Shown piece after piece: positions 13,001 through 26,000 of a stretch of DNA of 64,000 bases. Position 1 is the first letter of the stretch, and each line of letters opens with the position of its first letter. The translations under genes were made by a program, and so were the position numbers. The notes under the pieces were generated by a model. It saw only the letters and a program-made list of their open reading frames with translations. It searched no databases and was not told where the DNA came from. Origin of the DNA: Nymphaea colorata. Taxonomy: Eukaryota > Streptophyta > Magnoliopsida > Nymphaeales > Nymphaeaceae. The stretch lies in assembly GCF_008831285.2 (NCBI RefSeq), contig NC_045138.2:5115205-5179204 (forward strand), written 5' to 3'.

Positions 13001-14612
13001 GGAAAATAGTTGACTCGTGCACATGATAGTGCTTTACATTGAAGTCATGAAGCCTTGTTAAAATACACTCAGTTCCCGGGTACCTATTGCAAAGGGAGAG
13101 GGAAAATAAGAAAGATCAGGTCTGAAATTTTTGGTTGAGTGATCCATATGCAGAAGATATAAGCAATTTGCAGGTGGTTCTAAGCTGGATGAAAGATCTG
13201 CAACTGACACTTACTTGCACGATAGTTTCAGAAATTTCTGAAGTTGTTTCCCTCTATTCCTTTTGTACAGTTCAGAACCCAGTGGAATATTAATCTTTCA
13301 CAATTGAAAACCTGAGGACAATCGTTTGTTCTAGAGATTAGAATGTGAAACTCAAACAAGGATTTCTTGGCTTATCTACAGGCCTGCACAACTAGAGAAT
13401 CCATTTCATCCCAACCAATAAGTAATTTGAAGGTCACCAACAAGAGTTAAGAAGCTCAAGAGCTCAACCTTTGACATACATCTTTATGGGTATAAATCTG
13501 GTACTGATAGGATTAGCCTGCCCTAGCTTGCCTGTCTGAAAAATAGAAAAAAGAAAGTCTTTTATCTACTGACGTCACTTACTTTCTTTCGGTAAATACA
13601 ATTGGCGGCCTTTTCTTTCAAGTTTGGTGCAAAATCTTAGATCAGTTTGATTGATGAATTTAGTTGAATTTAGATCCATTAATGTGCTTCCAAAGAAGTG
13701 GATGAAACAATGCCTTGTCCTGTTCGTTTTGAAATAGATTGCACTTGAGAAACATTATAATGAATTGTTGGCCAAATGTTGGATAAGATGGCTAGTAGCT
13801 TTTATTAGGTTTAATGAGCACATGATGGTGTTATCTTCTGAATTCTGTTCTGTTTCTGGGCATCACAGGTATTAATTCTGATTTCATTTTGTCGACAAAA
13901 CATCCGCCTGAATTTTGCAGTGTGGCTTTTTATGCTATAATGTTTCTGCTGGATGTAAATCTTTTAGTCTTCTGACCTTTTTTCCTTGTTAATGATTAAC
14001 AAATCCATTTCATTGTGTCTCAATTTTTTCCAGTTCACCGCTTTGTGTTGATGCACAGTGTCATTTGTCTATTTTCTTCGTCAAATATTAGCAAGATTGC
14101 TATGTTCATGTGCTTAGTCTGTTCTGTTGCATGCAGAGCTGCTCATGAAGCCGGCGCATCTACTGCTATTGTCAATATCGGTCCCACAAGAGCCGATGAT
14201 ATGGTGTCATTAAAAATTAAAGCAAGATGTGGGGAGGTATTTTTCTTTTCTTGTTTTTGGGGGAAGAGGAATTTAATGAGGAAAACAACTTGTTTGCTGT
14301 CTGGGTTCCAAAATCTGTTCGTTCCTCATAATTCCAACTCCTACTCCTCTGTGGCTTGAAGTTGCATTGAGAACACTGAGTTGCTCTCTACAAGATGGTG
14401 GTCACTCGTCAGTCCTCTATTCATGGCTTCAATCTACTAGTGCTTTAATTCTCTCACATAGCTGATGTTCCTTCCTGCCGAGCCAATTTTCACGTGAAGT
14501 TGGGCAGTTGTTTATTGTTTTTAACTCAGCATCTCTGCTCTTTTTGTGATGACAGATACTACCTAGGTTGCTTCAGATGGGGTCTCTGAGCATACCAGCA
14601 GTGCAGCCTTAA
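3977..14612 (+). CDS. SRT2: SRT2-type sirtuin, NAD-dependent protein deacylase
   Basis: Coding exons read as 3977-4006, 5184-5226, 6305-6575, 6700-6765, 7694-7739, 9237-9397, 9483-9612, 10213-10377, 12295-12422, 14137-14236 and 14556-14612; all phases agree and give 398 residues. Seen: the NAD-binding motif LTGAGMSTECGIPDYR (121-136), TQNVD (201-205), catalytic His219 in LHG, zinc cysteines C227/C230 and C294/C297, GSS, and NIGPTRADD near the end. The order and spacing are those of plant class II sirtuins (SIRT4-like). In Arabidopsis SRT2 is linked to mitochondria and basal defence. The first 24 residues are Arg-rich, which would suit a mitochondrial presequence (inference). The exact start is uncertain: an in-frame ATG lies at 3875 and another ATG at 5178. 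The donors after 6575 and 9612 are GTCT-type, weaker than consensus. Confidence 0.9.
4231..4391. repeat. 80-bp tandem duplication in sirtuin intron 1
   Basis: Two diverged copies start with GTTACTTACT at 4231 and 4311 and share the core GTGTGAAGCGGCACAATTTG. A second diverged duplication, about 4735-4860, repeats a segment ending in TTTCAATTACATA or TTCAATTACATA. Neither affects an exon. Confidence 0.8.
5881..5928. repeat. (GA)n microsatellite in sirtuin intron 2
   Basis: A nearly pure GA dinucleotide run of about 48 bases, interrupted once near its start. It lies between the exons ending at 5226 and starting at 6305. Confidence 0.95.
6928..7482 (+). mobile_element. Mutator-like non-autonomous element in sirtuin intron 4
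   Basis: The left end starts TATGTCACATAGGTACGGG and the right end finishes GTACCCGTGTTACAGAG. These match the two inverted ends of the smaller element at 26042-26197. The 9 bases on each side (ATTCTATGC and ATCATATGA) agree at 6 positions, consistent with an old 9-bp target duplication. The inside is rich in GGGTACGGGTGC-like units and holds the CA/TA microsatellite, a purine-rich block (about 7140-7275) and a hairpin at 7446-7470. The open frame 7087-7584 (-) is a by-product of this composition. Confidence 0.55.
7008..7042. repeat. (CA)n(TA)n microsatellite
   Basis: A CA run at about 7008-7032 passes directly into a short TA run. It sits inside the putative Mutator-like element of intron 4. 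Confidence 0.95.
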
Positions 14613-15918
14613 TTTATATCTTTCATCGACTGGAAGATGCCTAACAGTCCGTGTCCCCATGGTAGTGCCGCAATTTTGTGCCTGCAATTCATCATCTGTA
14701 TAACCCGGCCGCAATGTAAAATGTGTTGTACATATTGATGTATGTTGTGGCTGAATGTGATGGTCATGTCCTGGCATGTGTTCATTTTGCAAAGTCTCTG
14801 CAGGAGTGCACGTAGACCATCTTCTGCGTCCAGTTCTCGTGGGCGCGTCCCATCTTCAATGCTGTAGCAGTAACTGTTGATAATGGGTTTTGACCAAGGA
14901 TCAACTTGTTAATTTGCTATGACTCTAAAGTCTAAACCATTTTTATCAAAAAATGAATCGATTTTCCAATCTTTTCAGGTAGAAGATTATACAAGCTTAT
15001 ATGTTGTGAGGGGTTTTATGTGTTTTATTTCCCCACCGTTCTGCAAATAGGACCTGTTAGATCCTGTGTGTTTCAACTCAGGAAATTCTCGTCGAATTCA
15101 ACTTTGATGCCAAAGTTCACTTGCACAGAGGAAGATAGGACCGTAGGACTGAACTTTGACTTGAAAATTGCCTTTGCCAGGATTTGTCGTTTTTTGAAAG
15201 ATTAGATGCTTGGCTATTCGAGAGGCTGACATTGTCCCCATTCTTCCTGCCTCGGGGTTTTTTTTATTTATTTTTTCAGTTGAGCCAGAGGATTATGATC
15301 TACCACCAGAAAAATTTGAAACGTCCTTCGTCCCCTTGCCTATGAGGTTTAGCATTAAAATAGGAAAAAAAAAGTAAGGAACTTTTCCCTTTTTGAGCAT
15401 AAAATTTTCCCTATAATTAAGAAAAAGGAACCAATTCTTTTTCTTTTTGCAATTTTGTGCCCTTTCATAAAGCTTCAAATAAGGCCCTGTTATAAAGCTT
15501 TCATTTACCTGAGAAACAAAAAATGTCACCTAAGACGGTGAAAAAACAAACTAGTGAAAAAGTTCATATTGCAAAAAAAAAAAGTTTTACACTTTCAGTT
15601 CACGTTTTTGTATTTTATGAAAAGTGTCGCTTCTTATTAGAAAAATGTCAAAAAGTAGGCCTTTCTAAATTATTTATCAATGGTAGGCCTGAAAATAAAA
15701 TAAATTTAAAAATAAATGGTACTGCTTAGAAACTCAAAACAATGTGTCGTCCTACCTACTTTGCAAATAAAATTGAGTGGAAACCAGTAGACTCAGTTAC
15801 TACAAAGATTCAGAACACCTCCTTTTGGCCAAGTGAATCGGAACAAATGATGTCCAGTCAACCCAGGAGCATAGGGTACATGGAAATAATTCAAGTTATA
15901 TATGGATATCTTTTCTAA

Positions 15919-16129
15919 GGTTGTGTTGGATAGCTTTGGATTTTAAATCTGAAGCTGCACAAAAGCTATTTGAGAGATGAGCTTCATAAAAAGGTATTTG
16001 AGAGACGATCTCAATAGTATGGATTTCAAATGCATGCTACATGTTAAAAGCCATGGATTTAAGGTAAGATTGAGATGAGTCCGAGCTTAAATTCATAGAC
16101 TTTAGAGTTGGGGTGAAACAAACTCAACC
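15919..16129. mobile_element. Tourist-like MITE A (PIF/Harbinger type)
   Basis: A 211-bp segment starts GGTTGTGTTGGATAGC and ends AAACAAACTCAACC, so its ends are imperfect inverted repeats beginning GGTTG. TAA lies immediately outside both ends (15916-15918 and 16130-16132). Three-base TAA/TTA duplications are the mark of PIF/Harbinger-derived Tourist MITEs. It lies about 0.9 kb upstream of the SECA2 start codon. Confidence 0.65.
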
Positions 16130-16153
16130 TAAGGGTGTGTTGTTTCAACCTAA

Positions 16154-16313
16154 GGGTGTGTTGTTTCATCATGGATCTCATATCCCCAGTGAGATGAAAT
16201 CCCTAAAATTTTAAATCGATGGATTTAAGATTGGACCATCCTTCCATCTGACCTTAAATCTATGGTTTTTAATGCAACCTCAGGTCTAAGATCAGATGCT
16301 ATCAAACACAACC
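16154..16313. mobile_element. Tourist-like MITE B, inverted relative to MITE A
   Basis: A 160-bp segment starts GGGTGTGTTGTTTCAT and ends GCTATCAAACACAACC, again flanked by TAA on both sides (16151-16153 and 16314-16316). Its right end is the inverted form of the left end of MITE A, and its left end resembles the inverted right end of A. An extra 18-bp end copy (16133-16150) followed by TAA sits between A and B. Confidence 0.65.
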
Positions 16314-17051
16314 TAAAATAAAATAGCTTGCTCTAGCAAGTATACTTGAGTGCAACAAATCCTATAGAATGTGGCTCTCACGCATGTAAAATTCAATTCC
16401 ACGTGGGAGAAAAGCTTATTTACATTACATATACATATATTAGAATATTGCAAAGTTGGTGGGCCTGCGCCCTGCTCATATGTGGCTTGGCTATTGATTA
16501 TTGTATATTATGCTCGCATGAGTTCAAAAGTGTTATTATTATTGTGTTTTTTCAGAAAATTTCCATTTTGGGAACCACATTTTGGCCGTAATATGAAATA
16601 TGGGTCTTGTTTTCAGACCTCTTGATTTAATATGCATTTCAAGTTATAGTTATGCAATATACATGAAAAGACATGGTTTTTATTAATACATCTTAAATTT
16701 AACTCGTATTGCTTCTTGAAAATAAAGATATAATTCTTTAATCACCCATTAATTCTATAGCTCTCAGGTCCATGAGTCACTAGACTCCGGATTTGATCGA
16801 TCTGGATCTGCGGCCCCAAAATGGGTCGAAATTGGTGCAATGTTTTGGCATATTGGATATGAAGTCCACCCGGACCTTTAATTTTTCAGCTTTCTCGATC
16901 CGAACCGTTTGCGTGCCTCGGTGAAACCGGCGTTCACTTGGCCTCATCCTCCTCCTCGAGTCCGGCCTTCATAAGTGGGGAGCACCGTTCGGACTTCATA
17001 CTGACGCTGCTCTCTTCTTCTTCGTGCCGTTGGATTCTCGCGTTATCTCTC

Positions 17052-20000
17052 ATGGCAATTCTTTCTCCCAACGTTCCTCGCTCCCTCTCCTCTAACAAAC
17101 CCAAATATCCTTTCTTCGATTGCCTGTGCTCCAAGAGGAAAGCAACGATACCCACTTGCTGTTCGTCTTCTTCTGGAATGGTTTCTCATTCCGTGTCTCA
17201 TTCTCCAAGTTCCCCACTTGCTTCGTTTAAGGTGTGTAGCGTGTTTTTCCTTCATTCCGGTAGTGGCCAACTTTGTTTTTTGGTGTATTCACGCTGCATA
17301 TGCTTAGTTGCGTTGTCTACGCTGCAAATGCTTAGTTGCGTTGTCCGACTGTGTTTTTCCGCAGGAGAATTTGGTGAGCTTGCAGAAGAATTGGTCGAAC
17401 TTCACTAGTTTGAACTACTGGGTCGTTCGTGATTACTTTCTTCTGGTTGATATGGTCAACGGTTTGGAGCCCCGAATTCGGAAACTGACGGATGAACAGG
17501 TGCGTTTTGCTTGCTGCTTTTCCTTTTTCTCTTCTTTTCCTAGGATTACGTTCTCTTCGTGTACAGTTTTGCTCTATGAAGATTTGTTTGTTTGTTTTTT
17601 TATTTTTATTTTTTATTTTTTGGTTTCTTGTGGTTTTGGTACGATACTTTATGATCATCACTAGAAAGTCCCTGCTTGTATGGCATTGTTTTCATAGTTA
17701 GTTATGGCTTCCTGACAACTGAGTGAAGAGGCGGCTGGCATTGGAAGTTTTGCCTTTCCTGTTTTTAGAACTTTACTTTGCTTTTATCGTTTCTCAAGGA
17801 GAACCAGAATCTCTGCCTCCTCTCCCGTTTGAGCATACTTGTTTTTTATTTTCGTAGTGGTAGCTTTAATTTCATAGTTCTGCTGCTGCTATGTTTTTGT
17901 TTTTTGTGATACTGTTAATCCTTTCAATGTCTTAATTATTTGGTTCTTTCACTTTGAGTAACTTGGGTTATAATCTATCGGTTTTGATGATTATCACGTG
18001 GGCAGCTTCGTGCAAAAACAAACGAATTTCGTATTCGGTTGAGTAGAGGACAAACGTTAGCTGACATTCAAGCAGGTTGGGATTCCTCTCTAGTTTTTTG
18101 TATGTAACGTATTGCTGATAACTGAATTAAGAATTTGTTTCTGATAAAAGTTCTGGTCTTTATTCTCAAGAGGCATTTGCTGTTGTCCGGGAAGCTGCAA
18201 AAAGAACATTGAGCATGAGACATTTTGATGTCCAGGTCTAAATATGGGCTATCTCTAAATCCTGAAGTCCTTGAACGACATAGTGGAGTTTCCTGCTTAT
18301 ATATTTTGTTGGTCTTTTTGGTTCCATTTTAGATTATTGGTGGTGCTGTGCTCCACGATGGTTCCATTGCTGAGATGAAAACTGGCGAGGGAAAAACACT
18401 TGTTTCCACATTAGCAGGTGCTTATGTTTTAGTTAACTAGTTTTGGTTTCATGACTTATAGCCTTCATGGGACTTCTTAGTGACACATGATCTGATCGAT
18501 TCAACTTCAGAAGAGCTGTTCATTGTGAAATACTCGTATCTTAATTCCAGATATTTCTAACTCTCATTTTCTTGAATCTATTGCAGCTTACCTTAATGCG
18601 CTTACTGGCAATGGTGTTCACGGTATGCCTGCAACTTTGTGAAAAATATATTTTGAGGAAATTAGTGAAGATGACTGCTTTGAAAGTTCTCTTCATTATG
18701 GCAGTGTTATCTTCACTTGACAGTATGTAGTATGTATAGCTCCACTCATGTATGAATGGAGAACATTACTTTTTGCTTCTTCCACACTTAAGACCTGAAA
18801 TATCCATTTTTATTTTTTACATTTTGGAGCATTTATTTTGGAGAACCAAATCAAAGAGGCATGAGGGGTTGTAGAATGGTTATTTGTATCTTCCTGGTCC
18901 AAAAGGTCAAAGGCTTAACACCAAATTTATTTTCCCAATCTGAACATGATAGCCCTTAGCTGCGATAGCATGCTTGATAGTTCATACTAGTCACCAGGAT
19001 TCAGAATCTTCATCTTTCCAGCCAAGCACCTATTGGTGCTTTACACAATTAACTCAAAGTGTTATCAAATCTATCATGAACTGAATCAGTGAGCCTGCTG
19101 ATTTGGCAAACTGTCCCATTCCCCAATTTGGTTAATTGGTTTTGAATTGGTAAAACAAGATAAAAGGACCAAGTTAATTTTTTTTTTAAATTTTTTTTAA
19201 ATATGAAGAAAGTTTGAAAACTGATGTGTGCCACTCTTGAACTGGCATTGAATCAATTCAGTTTTACCACCAATTCAATTCGGCCGATTTTGATAACACT
19301 AATCAAAGCAAACAAAAATTTAGCACACCATGATCCTTCAACAACATAGAAGCATGGAAAGACCAGCAATGTTGTCTTTCTGAGAATTTTGATGTTAGAC
19401 TAAGCCAGTAAGGGACTCCTTTCTACCAAGTTACAAACTATGTTCCTATTAGATAAGGAGGAAGCATGATGGCTTTGCCAACTTAGGTGATGAAAAACTG
19501 TGCAATGACCTCTATTATGGCAGCTTGAAGCTTGAGACCTGGTTCAAGAAACTTTTCTACTGAAAAACAGGCTACTGGATCAGGAAGTAGAGGGGTATAG
19601 GGCCCCAATGATTCAAGTTCAGGATGTCTCGTGTTCAGCATCAAATAACGTCCAGCTATTGTTGTGCTAGTGAAATTTGAGAGCATAGTCACAAAAACAC
19701 GTTTTCTTTTTTTGAAAAAAACGTGTTTTTTTTTAAAATGTGATAAATTAAATTGCCGTTTAAAACTTGAAAAAACTTTTTTTTTTGGAAAAAAACATTA
19801 AAAGCAAAAAAACACGTTTTTTTCACCTTTTTCATTTTTTAAAATGCCAAACAGTTTTTTTTCATTTTCTATTTTTTATTTCTTGCAAATCTACTTATCT
19901 TTTGGTGTTTGTGTTATTAGTTTCTCACTTATTTTATGTTTTCCCCATTTTTAGTTTTTTTTTTTAATTTTTAAAAATTTACTGTATTTTTTTCCCTTTT

Positions 20001-23000
20001 TTTCAAGCTCGCCGTATTATATCCGAGAAAACCTCGCCATTTAAAACTCTGAAACGTTATACTATGATTTGAACCCATGGCTGCTCGCTTCACTAAGCAA
20101 CAATTCCAATAATTCTCTTTCAAATAGAAAAAAAACCCACACCTCTTTGATCTTAAGCTCCACTACCTGATTCAACCTGACATGTTTTTGAAGAGGGGAT
20201 TTTCTTTTATATGATCTTAAAAAATGGATCGTGTGCATTATATTCATAAAAGGAGAAGGGCAAGTCTGCAGAAAGAGCAAGGACATGAATACTGGCAAAG
20301 CTGGGGCATGACTGAATCACCATGTATCTATGAATTTATGGTAGATGAAGTTACAAAATAACAACTTATAGAACCGTCTCAGATGTGTCGTTTCATTTGG
20401 TCAACACTCTGATGGTGTTGGTGTTGGATTTTGTTTTTCTGCTAAAAGTGCTTCTTGTCCTTCAACAATGAAATAAAGTTCCTTGATGCTGGTTCATATT
20501 ATAGGTTTAAATTGAATATCAGAACTGGTTATTTGATCTTTTTTAATAAAAAATATTGGAAAGATTTTGATGGACGCCTGCAAGCTAATGAAGCACTTTT
20601 AAAGGATTGGACAAACTGATGAGTTGTACACGAATTTTATGTTGAAGGATGTAATATAGTATAACAGATGCTTGTTATGCAAGGACATGCACTTGATGCC
20701 AGACTGATATACGACGAGCTTTTTTAGGAGCTATATAGGGAGCTTTAAATGATACTGTTCTGGACTTGTTTGGCCTATGGGTACATCTTCTGTGGTTATA
20801 GGTGGGATGAGCATCCATAGCTGAGAAGGTAGAATCTGTGATTGTTAGACACTGAGTCAGTCTTGTGACTAAGAATCACAGGATGAAAAGGAGATATATT
20901 TAATTTTAAGGATCACAGGTTCACAATAAAAAACTGCATTCCTATTCATTTGAATAACTTGGTAACATTAACATGGCTGTGATTGTGATAACAGGACCTT
21001 GAGAAAAGTATGAGAATTTGTGATATGCCCATACTAAATTCTTCATGTTATTTAGTGATGTGTAGGTACATGGGCTCATATATTTAAGAAGACAAAGATT
21101 GTGGAAGAACAACATTTTGTTGTTTATTTCATGTATTGGCAATGACAACATTTTGGCATTGTAGCAATTGCACAATCTACTAATGATGGACTAGAAGCTT
21201 TATGATAGAATCTAAAATGTGGCAGAATCCATTGAGCAACTCTTTAAAATATTAAAGAAGTCTAAATGGTATGGCATGCTTATGATAGTTTATACTATCA
21301 AAGAAGAAAAATGGAAAAAACATTGTTGTGAAAGTGTTACCACTTTGTGCTGTTTCTTTTCTTGATTCTTGACCAACTTATGTTTATGAGTTACTATTGC
21401 TGTACACTAGCTTATTTCATGAACTTTATGATTTACAAGTTGTTCTATCTTCTACATTATTTTTTGTACTTTTCAACCAAGCTGGAGTAAGTTGGATATG
21501 TAACTTGGGCATTGAAGTCTTGACCTTCTTTAGCTTCAAGGTTCCAAGTCCAATCCCCAGCTTGGTGGATGAAACTCTTGTTGGGAATTCATAATTTGTC
21601 ATGAATATTTGTAGTTAATTTTTTTTGGGTTTTGCAACAGTTGTGACTGTTAATGACTATTTGGCTCAGCGTGATGCTGAGTGGATGGGACGTGTTCATC
21701 GTTTCTTGGGTCTATCAGTTGGTCTTATACAGGTACCACTTGCTAGTTTGTGGCTGTTGCAATCTTCTCTGGGAACTTCATGTTTTTTTCCATGTTAGTC
21801 TCTAATACGCCATTATGTAGAGTGGCATGCGATCCGAAGAGAGGAGAGCCAGCTATTCCTGTGATATAACATACATTAATAACTCCGTATGTTCCTTTGC
21901 TTTTGCTCCATTTTGTATATGTTTGCTCTCTCCATTCATTTATTTATGATAAAACTTTATGTTAAGGCATGAATTCCATTCTTATCAATATTTCACTCTC
22001 TGTATTAGTATTTCTTACCTGGGATTTATGTCCTGGTTCTGAATTTAGGTTATGGCATCCTACAGGAACTTGGTTTTGACTATCTTCGTGACAACTTATC
22101 TGAAAGTAAAGGGCAACTTGTTATGAGATGGTACATGCTTGGACCTTGCACATGCCTAACATCTAAGAATCAAAGAACACATCCCACATCTTAGATCCAT
22201 TTCTTTGTGAATGTTCAAGTGTTAATTTTGGCTTCTTTTTTTTCATCAAAATTTTCATACAACCCAAAACAAAGGCCGAAACCTTTCCACTTTGCAATTG
22301 TTGATGAAGTGGACTCAGTCTTGATCGATGAAGGGCGAAACCCGTTGTTAATAAGTGGTGAGGTAAGTTTTCTGGTGAACAGGCAGTACCTTACAGCATA
22401 TGACATGGGTGGCTCATTCAAGTTCTTCGGTGCTTTTTCTTTTGTTAGGCTAACAAAGATGCTGCAAGATATCCTGTTGCTGCAAAAGTAGCTGAGCTTC
22501 TCCTACGTGGCCATGTGAGCTTCAGTGCTTTTCCATTTGATAGGTGAATAAGAAGCTGCTATATATATATATATATATAGGAGACGTGAGGAGCGACGCC
22601 AGCAATGCATTGTTCCCCACATGGCTCTGTTGGCCATTTCATTTATCTTACTCGGACGTCTCTTTTCTTATTAAACAATAAACATAAAGCACGGTGCACT
22701 AACACAAGCCGCAACAGACCTCAAAGTTGCTGGAGCCCGCCTGGCTGGGCAGTCTCTATTGTCTTTTTTTTTTTGTTTTTTTTGTGTGTGTGTGTGTGTG
22801 TGTGTGGGTGGGGGGGAGGGGGTGGGATGGCGGAGACGGGAGGTGAGGGAACAACCCCTACCCAGAGTTGTTCTTCATTTTTCCTATATATATGTATATA
22901 TAGTCCCTGAATGGTAACTCTAAAACTACCTTGCACTAGGGGACGGCCCACAATTGCCGTCCTTTTATTTATTTATTTATTTAAAATTTTTTGTTTATCA

Positions 23001-26000
23001 TGCAGTGCACAACGGAAGAAGGGGGGGGGGGGCAATTCACCTCCCCTTTCCCCTCCCATCACTGGCGCCGCCTGATTGTCAGGCACCATTGGGCTGCACT
23101 GGTGATGGGAGGGGGCTCCAGTGTGGGTGTGCTTTTTTTTTTTCTTTTTGGGTGGTGGGTGGGTGTGTTGGCTTTGGGTGAGTAATCACCCCTCTCCCTT
23201 CCTCCATCATTTTGGTTCACGAGCACTGGAAAAAAAAAAAAGAAGAAAGACTGCCACAGGGCTGGCCCTGATGGGCAGTCCCTAGGTGTCCAACTTTTTT
23301 TTGTGTCACCATTCAATTTTCCTATATATATATTATGTATATACATACGCACACACAACACATACGCATTCTGTGGTTTTAATTGTCCATCATGAGAAAA
23401 AAAAAGACAACCTAATTCCAAAGGGCAGATTCTTGGTAGTATTATGATTATTTGCAAGAATAATGTAGGCCACTATGAGTTTGAGTCCAGAAGAAACAAG
23501 TGCACATAAAATAACATATTCTGTTGGTTATGATCTGAGAACATTCTATTGGTCTGCATTGCAGCATTACAACATTGAATTAAAGGATAACTCTGTGGAA
23601 TTGACTGAGGAAGGAGTTGCCCTTGCCGAATTGGCTCTTGAAACAAGTGATCTATGGGATGAAAATGATCCATGGGCAAGGTATAATTGATTGGATTGCT
23701 GAGATTTCTTCTTATCCTCTTGTTGTCAATATGTAGTCTTATTTTCTTCATTTTACAAGCGAGAAGTAGGCATCTGTTTTCTCTTTTTTGTTTGATCTAC
23801 TGAATGTAGCACTTCTATTCTATGTGATGTTTTTTTTGAGCTTGATCAGCTTAGTCTTTGTCTCCACACAAGATGCTTACACTTTCCGTGTCTTATTTTT
23901 TTGAAGTTACACTAGCCTGCAGCAATTGCCAAGCATACGTCAAATAACAATACTATTCTCAGCATTTCAGTTTCATGACATTTCATCTTCTCAATAAATT
24001 TTTAAAATTTAAAATTGCTGCTTTGGGAATATCTCTGATTCTCTTGAACAGCTGCACATTATGATACACTTATCTAATGTTCTTGATTTGTTGAAACAGG
24101 GAAGTAGATGAAACCAGAGTGAGGCAATATAAAAATGTCTCACATAAGATTTTCTTTTAACAATACAAAGGCATAAAGAATTGCAACCAATTTCTAAATA
24201 TTTTCTAGCATTTCACATATTATTTTTCATGTTCAAAATATACAGTAACTGAATGGACTTGCAGAATTGTTCTTACAAAAGTTTTCCAATATATTCAGAA
24301 TGTTTCAGATTATTTGAGAAATATTTAATGGCTGGTCGTTTCTGTTGTAAGAATTGTCTGTTTGATCATGTTAGTTGGAAAAAGACATCAATACCCTTGA
24401 CTGTTTTCAGAATTATGTTCATCCAAGTTACTGTCTGAGAAGTATGTAGCTAGGGATAAATTAGTGTCTTGATCTGGTTTGCATTATTATTTGTGGTTTA
24501 TGTGATCATATTGGAAAGAAAGCTATACTATAGCATCCAAAATTCCATCTATCTTCTTCATGTGTGGGGATTGTGTACATCTAATTGTGCTAATGCCGAC
24601 TAGATTTACCTAGAGGCTGCATGTAAATTATGTAGAAGTTGTATTCATAGGCAAGCAAATTAAAATGACACAAAAACTTGGACGAACATAGGAGTTGGTG
24701 AATCTTGATTTGAGCTCTGAGTCAATAGTCGCTGCCTACTTTGACCTTTTCTTCTTCAAATAATAGTGTCAGTAATTACAGGTTCATTATGAATGCTCTC
24801 AAGGCTAAAGAATTCTATCGACGGAATGTCCAGTATATTGTCCGCAATGGTAAAGCACTCATAATCAATGAGGTGAGTTTACCTTTAATAAGGGGAAAAT
24901 TCCCAAAGTTACTAATACAATGTTGAAATACTTATTCATTCAATGTCATTGGTCTGTAAGCTTTTTTTGAGAGGCAATGACCAGGTTTTCATGAAATTGC
25001 ATTTTATTGTTTGGGTTTGAATCTTTTCTGGAAAAAGACAAGTAGCAAGCAGTTTACTTGAATTTGCTAACTATGTTTTTTTTTTGCCTGGGGATGTCAT
25101 GTGTTCAATTTTGTGTACTTCCTGCACCAGTCTGTTGGCAACACAATGACATGGAAAATTTATCTTTATTATTATTAGGAGTGTAACTTGGGTTAGACAT
25201 ATTTGGTTTAAAACTTTAAATCCATCTTGCTTTTGTATTTGTTTCCAGCTATATTGCCAAGTCGCCAAACACCAGGCACAGCCTGGATGACAGGCTACAG
25301 CTAGGCTCTAGGTGAAATTATGTGACCATTTTACTAACCGTGTAATATAATACAAATCTTGTATAATTCATATTATAGAATATTTCTGATCCATAACAGT
25401 CAAGTTCCATAGCAACCAAATGCATAGTTTATCTTGCCTATTTCTATATAGACTGAACTTCGATGGAAATGGGCTTTCTACTTCCTTAAATTGCCCATTT
25501 CCAAGTTTATTGAAGAGTGAACACTTCCTTTTCGACTTCCATAATTAGTAATTAACATAATTGACAGTTTCCATGTTTATTTACTGCTTACTAAATACAC
25601 TTTAATTGAACCCCAATATGATTTTCCACCTTCCATGGACTATGCACATGCATGCCTAATTACATACAAGTGCACCTAGGCATGAGGATATGCACACGCC
25701 CACCTGCCATCGCTTAAGTGCTGGACTTAGGCAATGACGGTGGAGTTGGGACTAAGTGATGTCTAGGCATGCGCCTTGGCATCGCCTCAACAACATAGGT
25801 TTCCAGTGAATCTGTTCCTCACTTTACAGTTCAGTTGCGTAATATAGCTTTTGGTCATTGTATACATGGTTTTAACTGGTTGAAGTTAGAAAATCCTATA
25901 TCTTATACCATATTAGAGAAAATTCTGAATCAGTTCGATTGCAATTTGAATCACTTGTTGTTTCATGTATCTATCAAGGCTTAGTAAAAGGTTCAATTCC

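Larger units (their letters stand above)
14613..17051. other. Intergenic region, SRT2 3' end to SECA2 promoter
   Basis: The first few hundred bases should contain the SRT2 3' untranslated region. The rest is AT-rich and holds two abutting Tourist-like MITEs (15919-16313). About 16880-17051 is richer in C and T and precedes the SECA2 start, so it probably carries that gene's promoter and leader. Open frames at 15020-15205, 15523-15729 and 16346-16625 show no known motif. Confidence 0.6.

Noticed and set aside
16938-17051. N-terminal extension of SECA2 upstream of 17052
   Set aside because: The frame is open upstream but begins at TTG, not ATG. The first ATG in frame is at 17052 and is followed by a Ser-rich sequence suited to a transit peptide.
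22605-23457. Several frames of 70-130 residues on both strands
   Set aside because: They lie in microsatellites and G runs of SECA2 intron 11.
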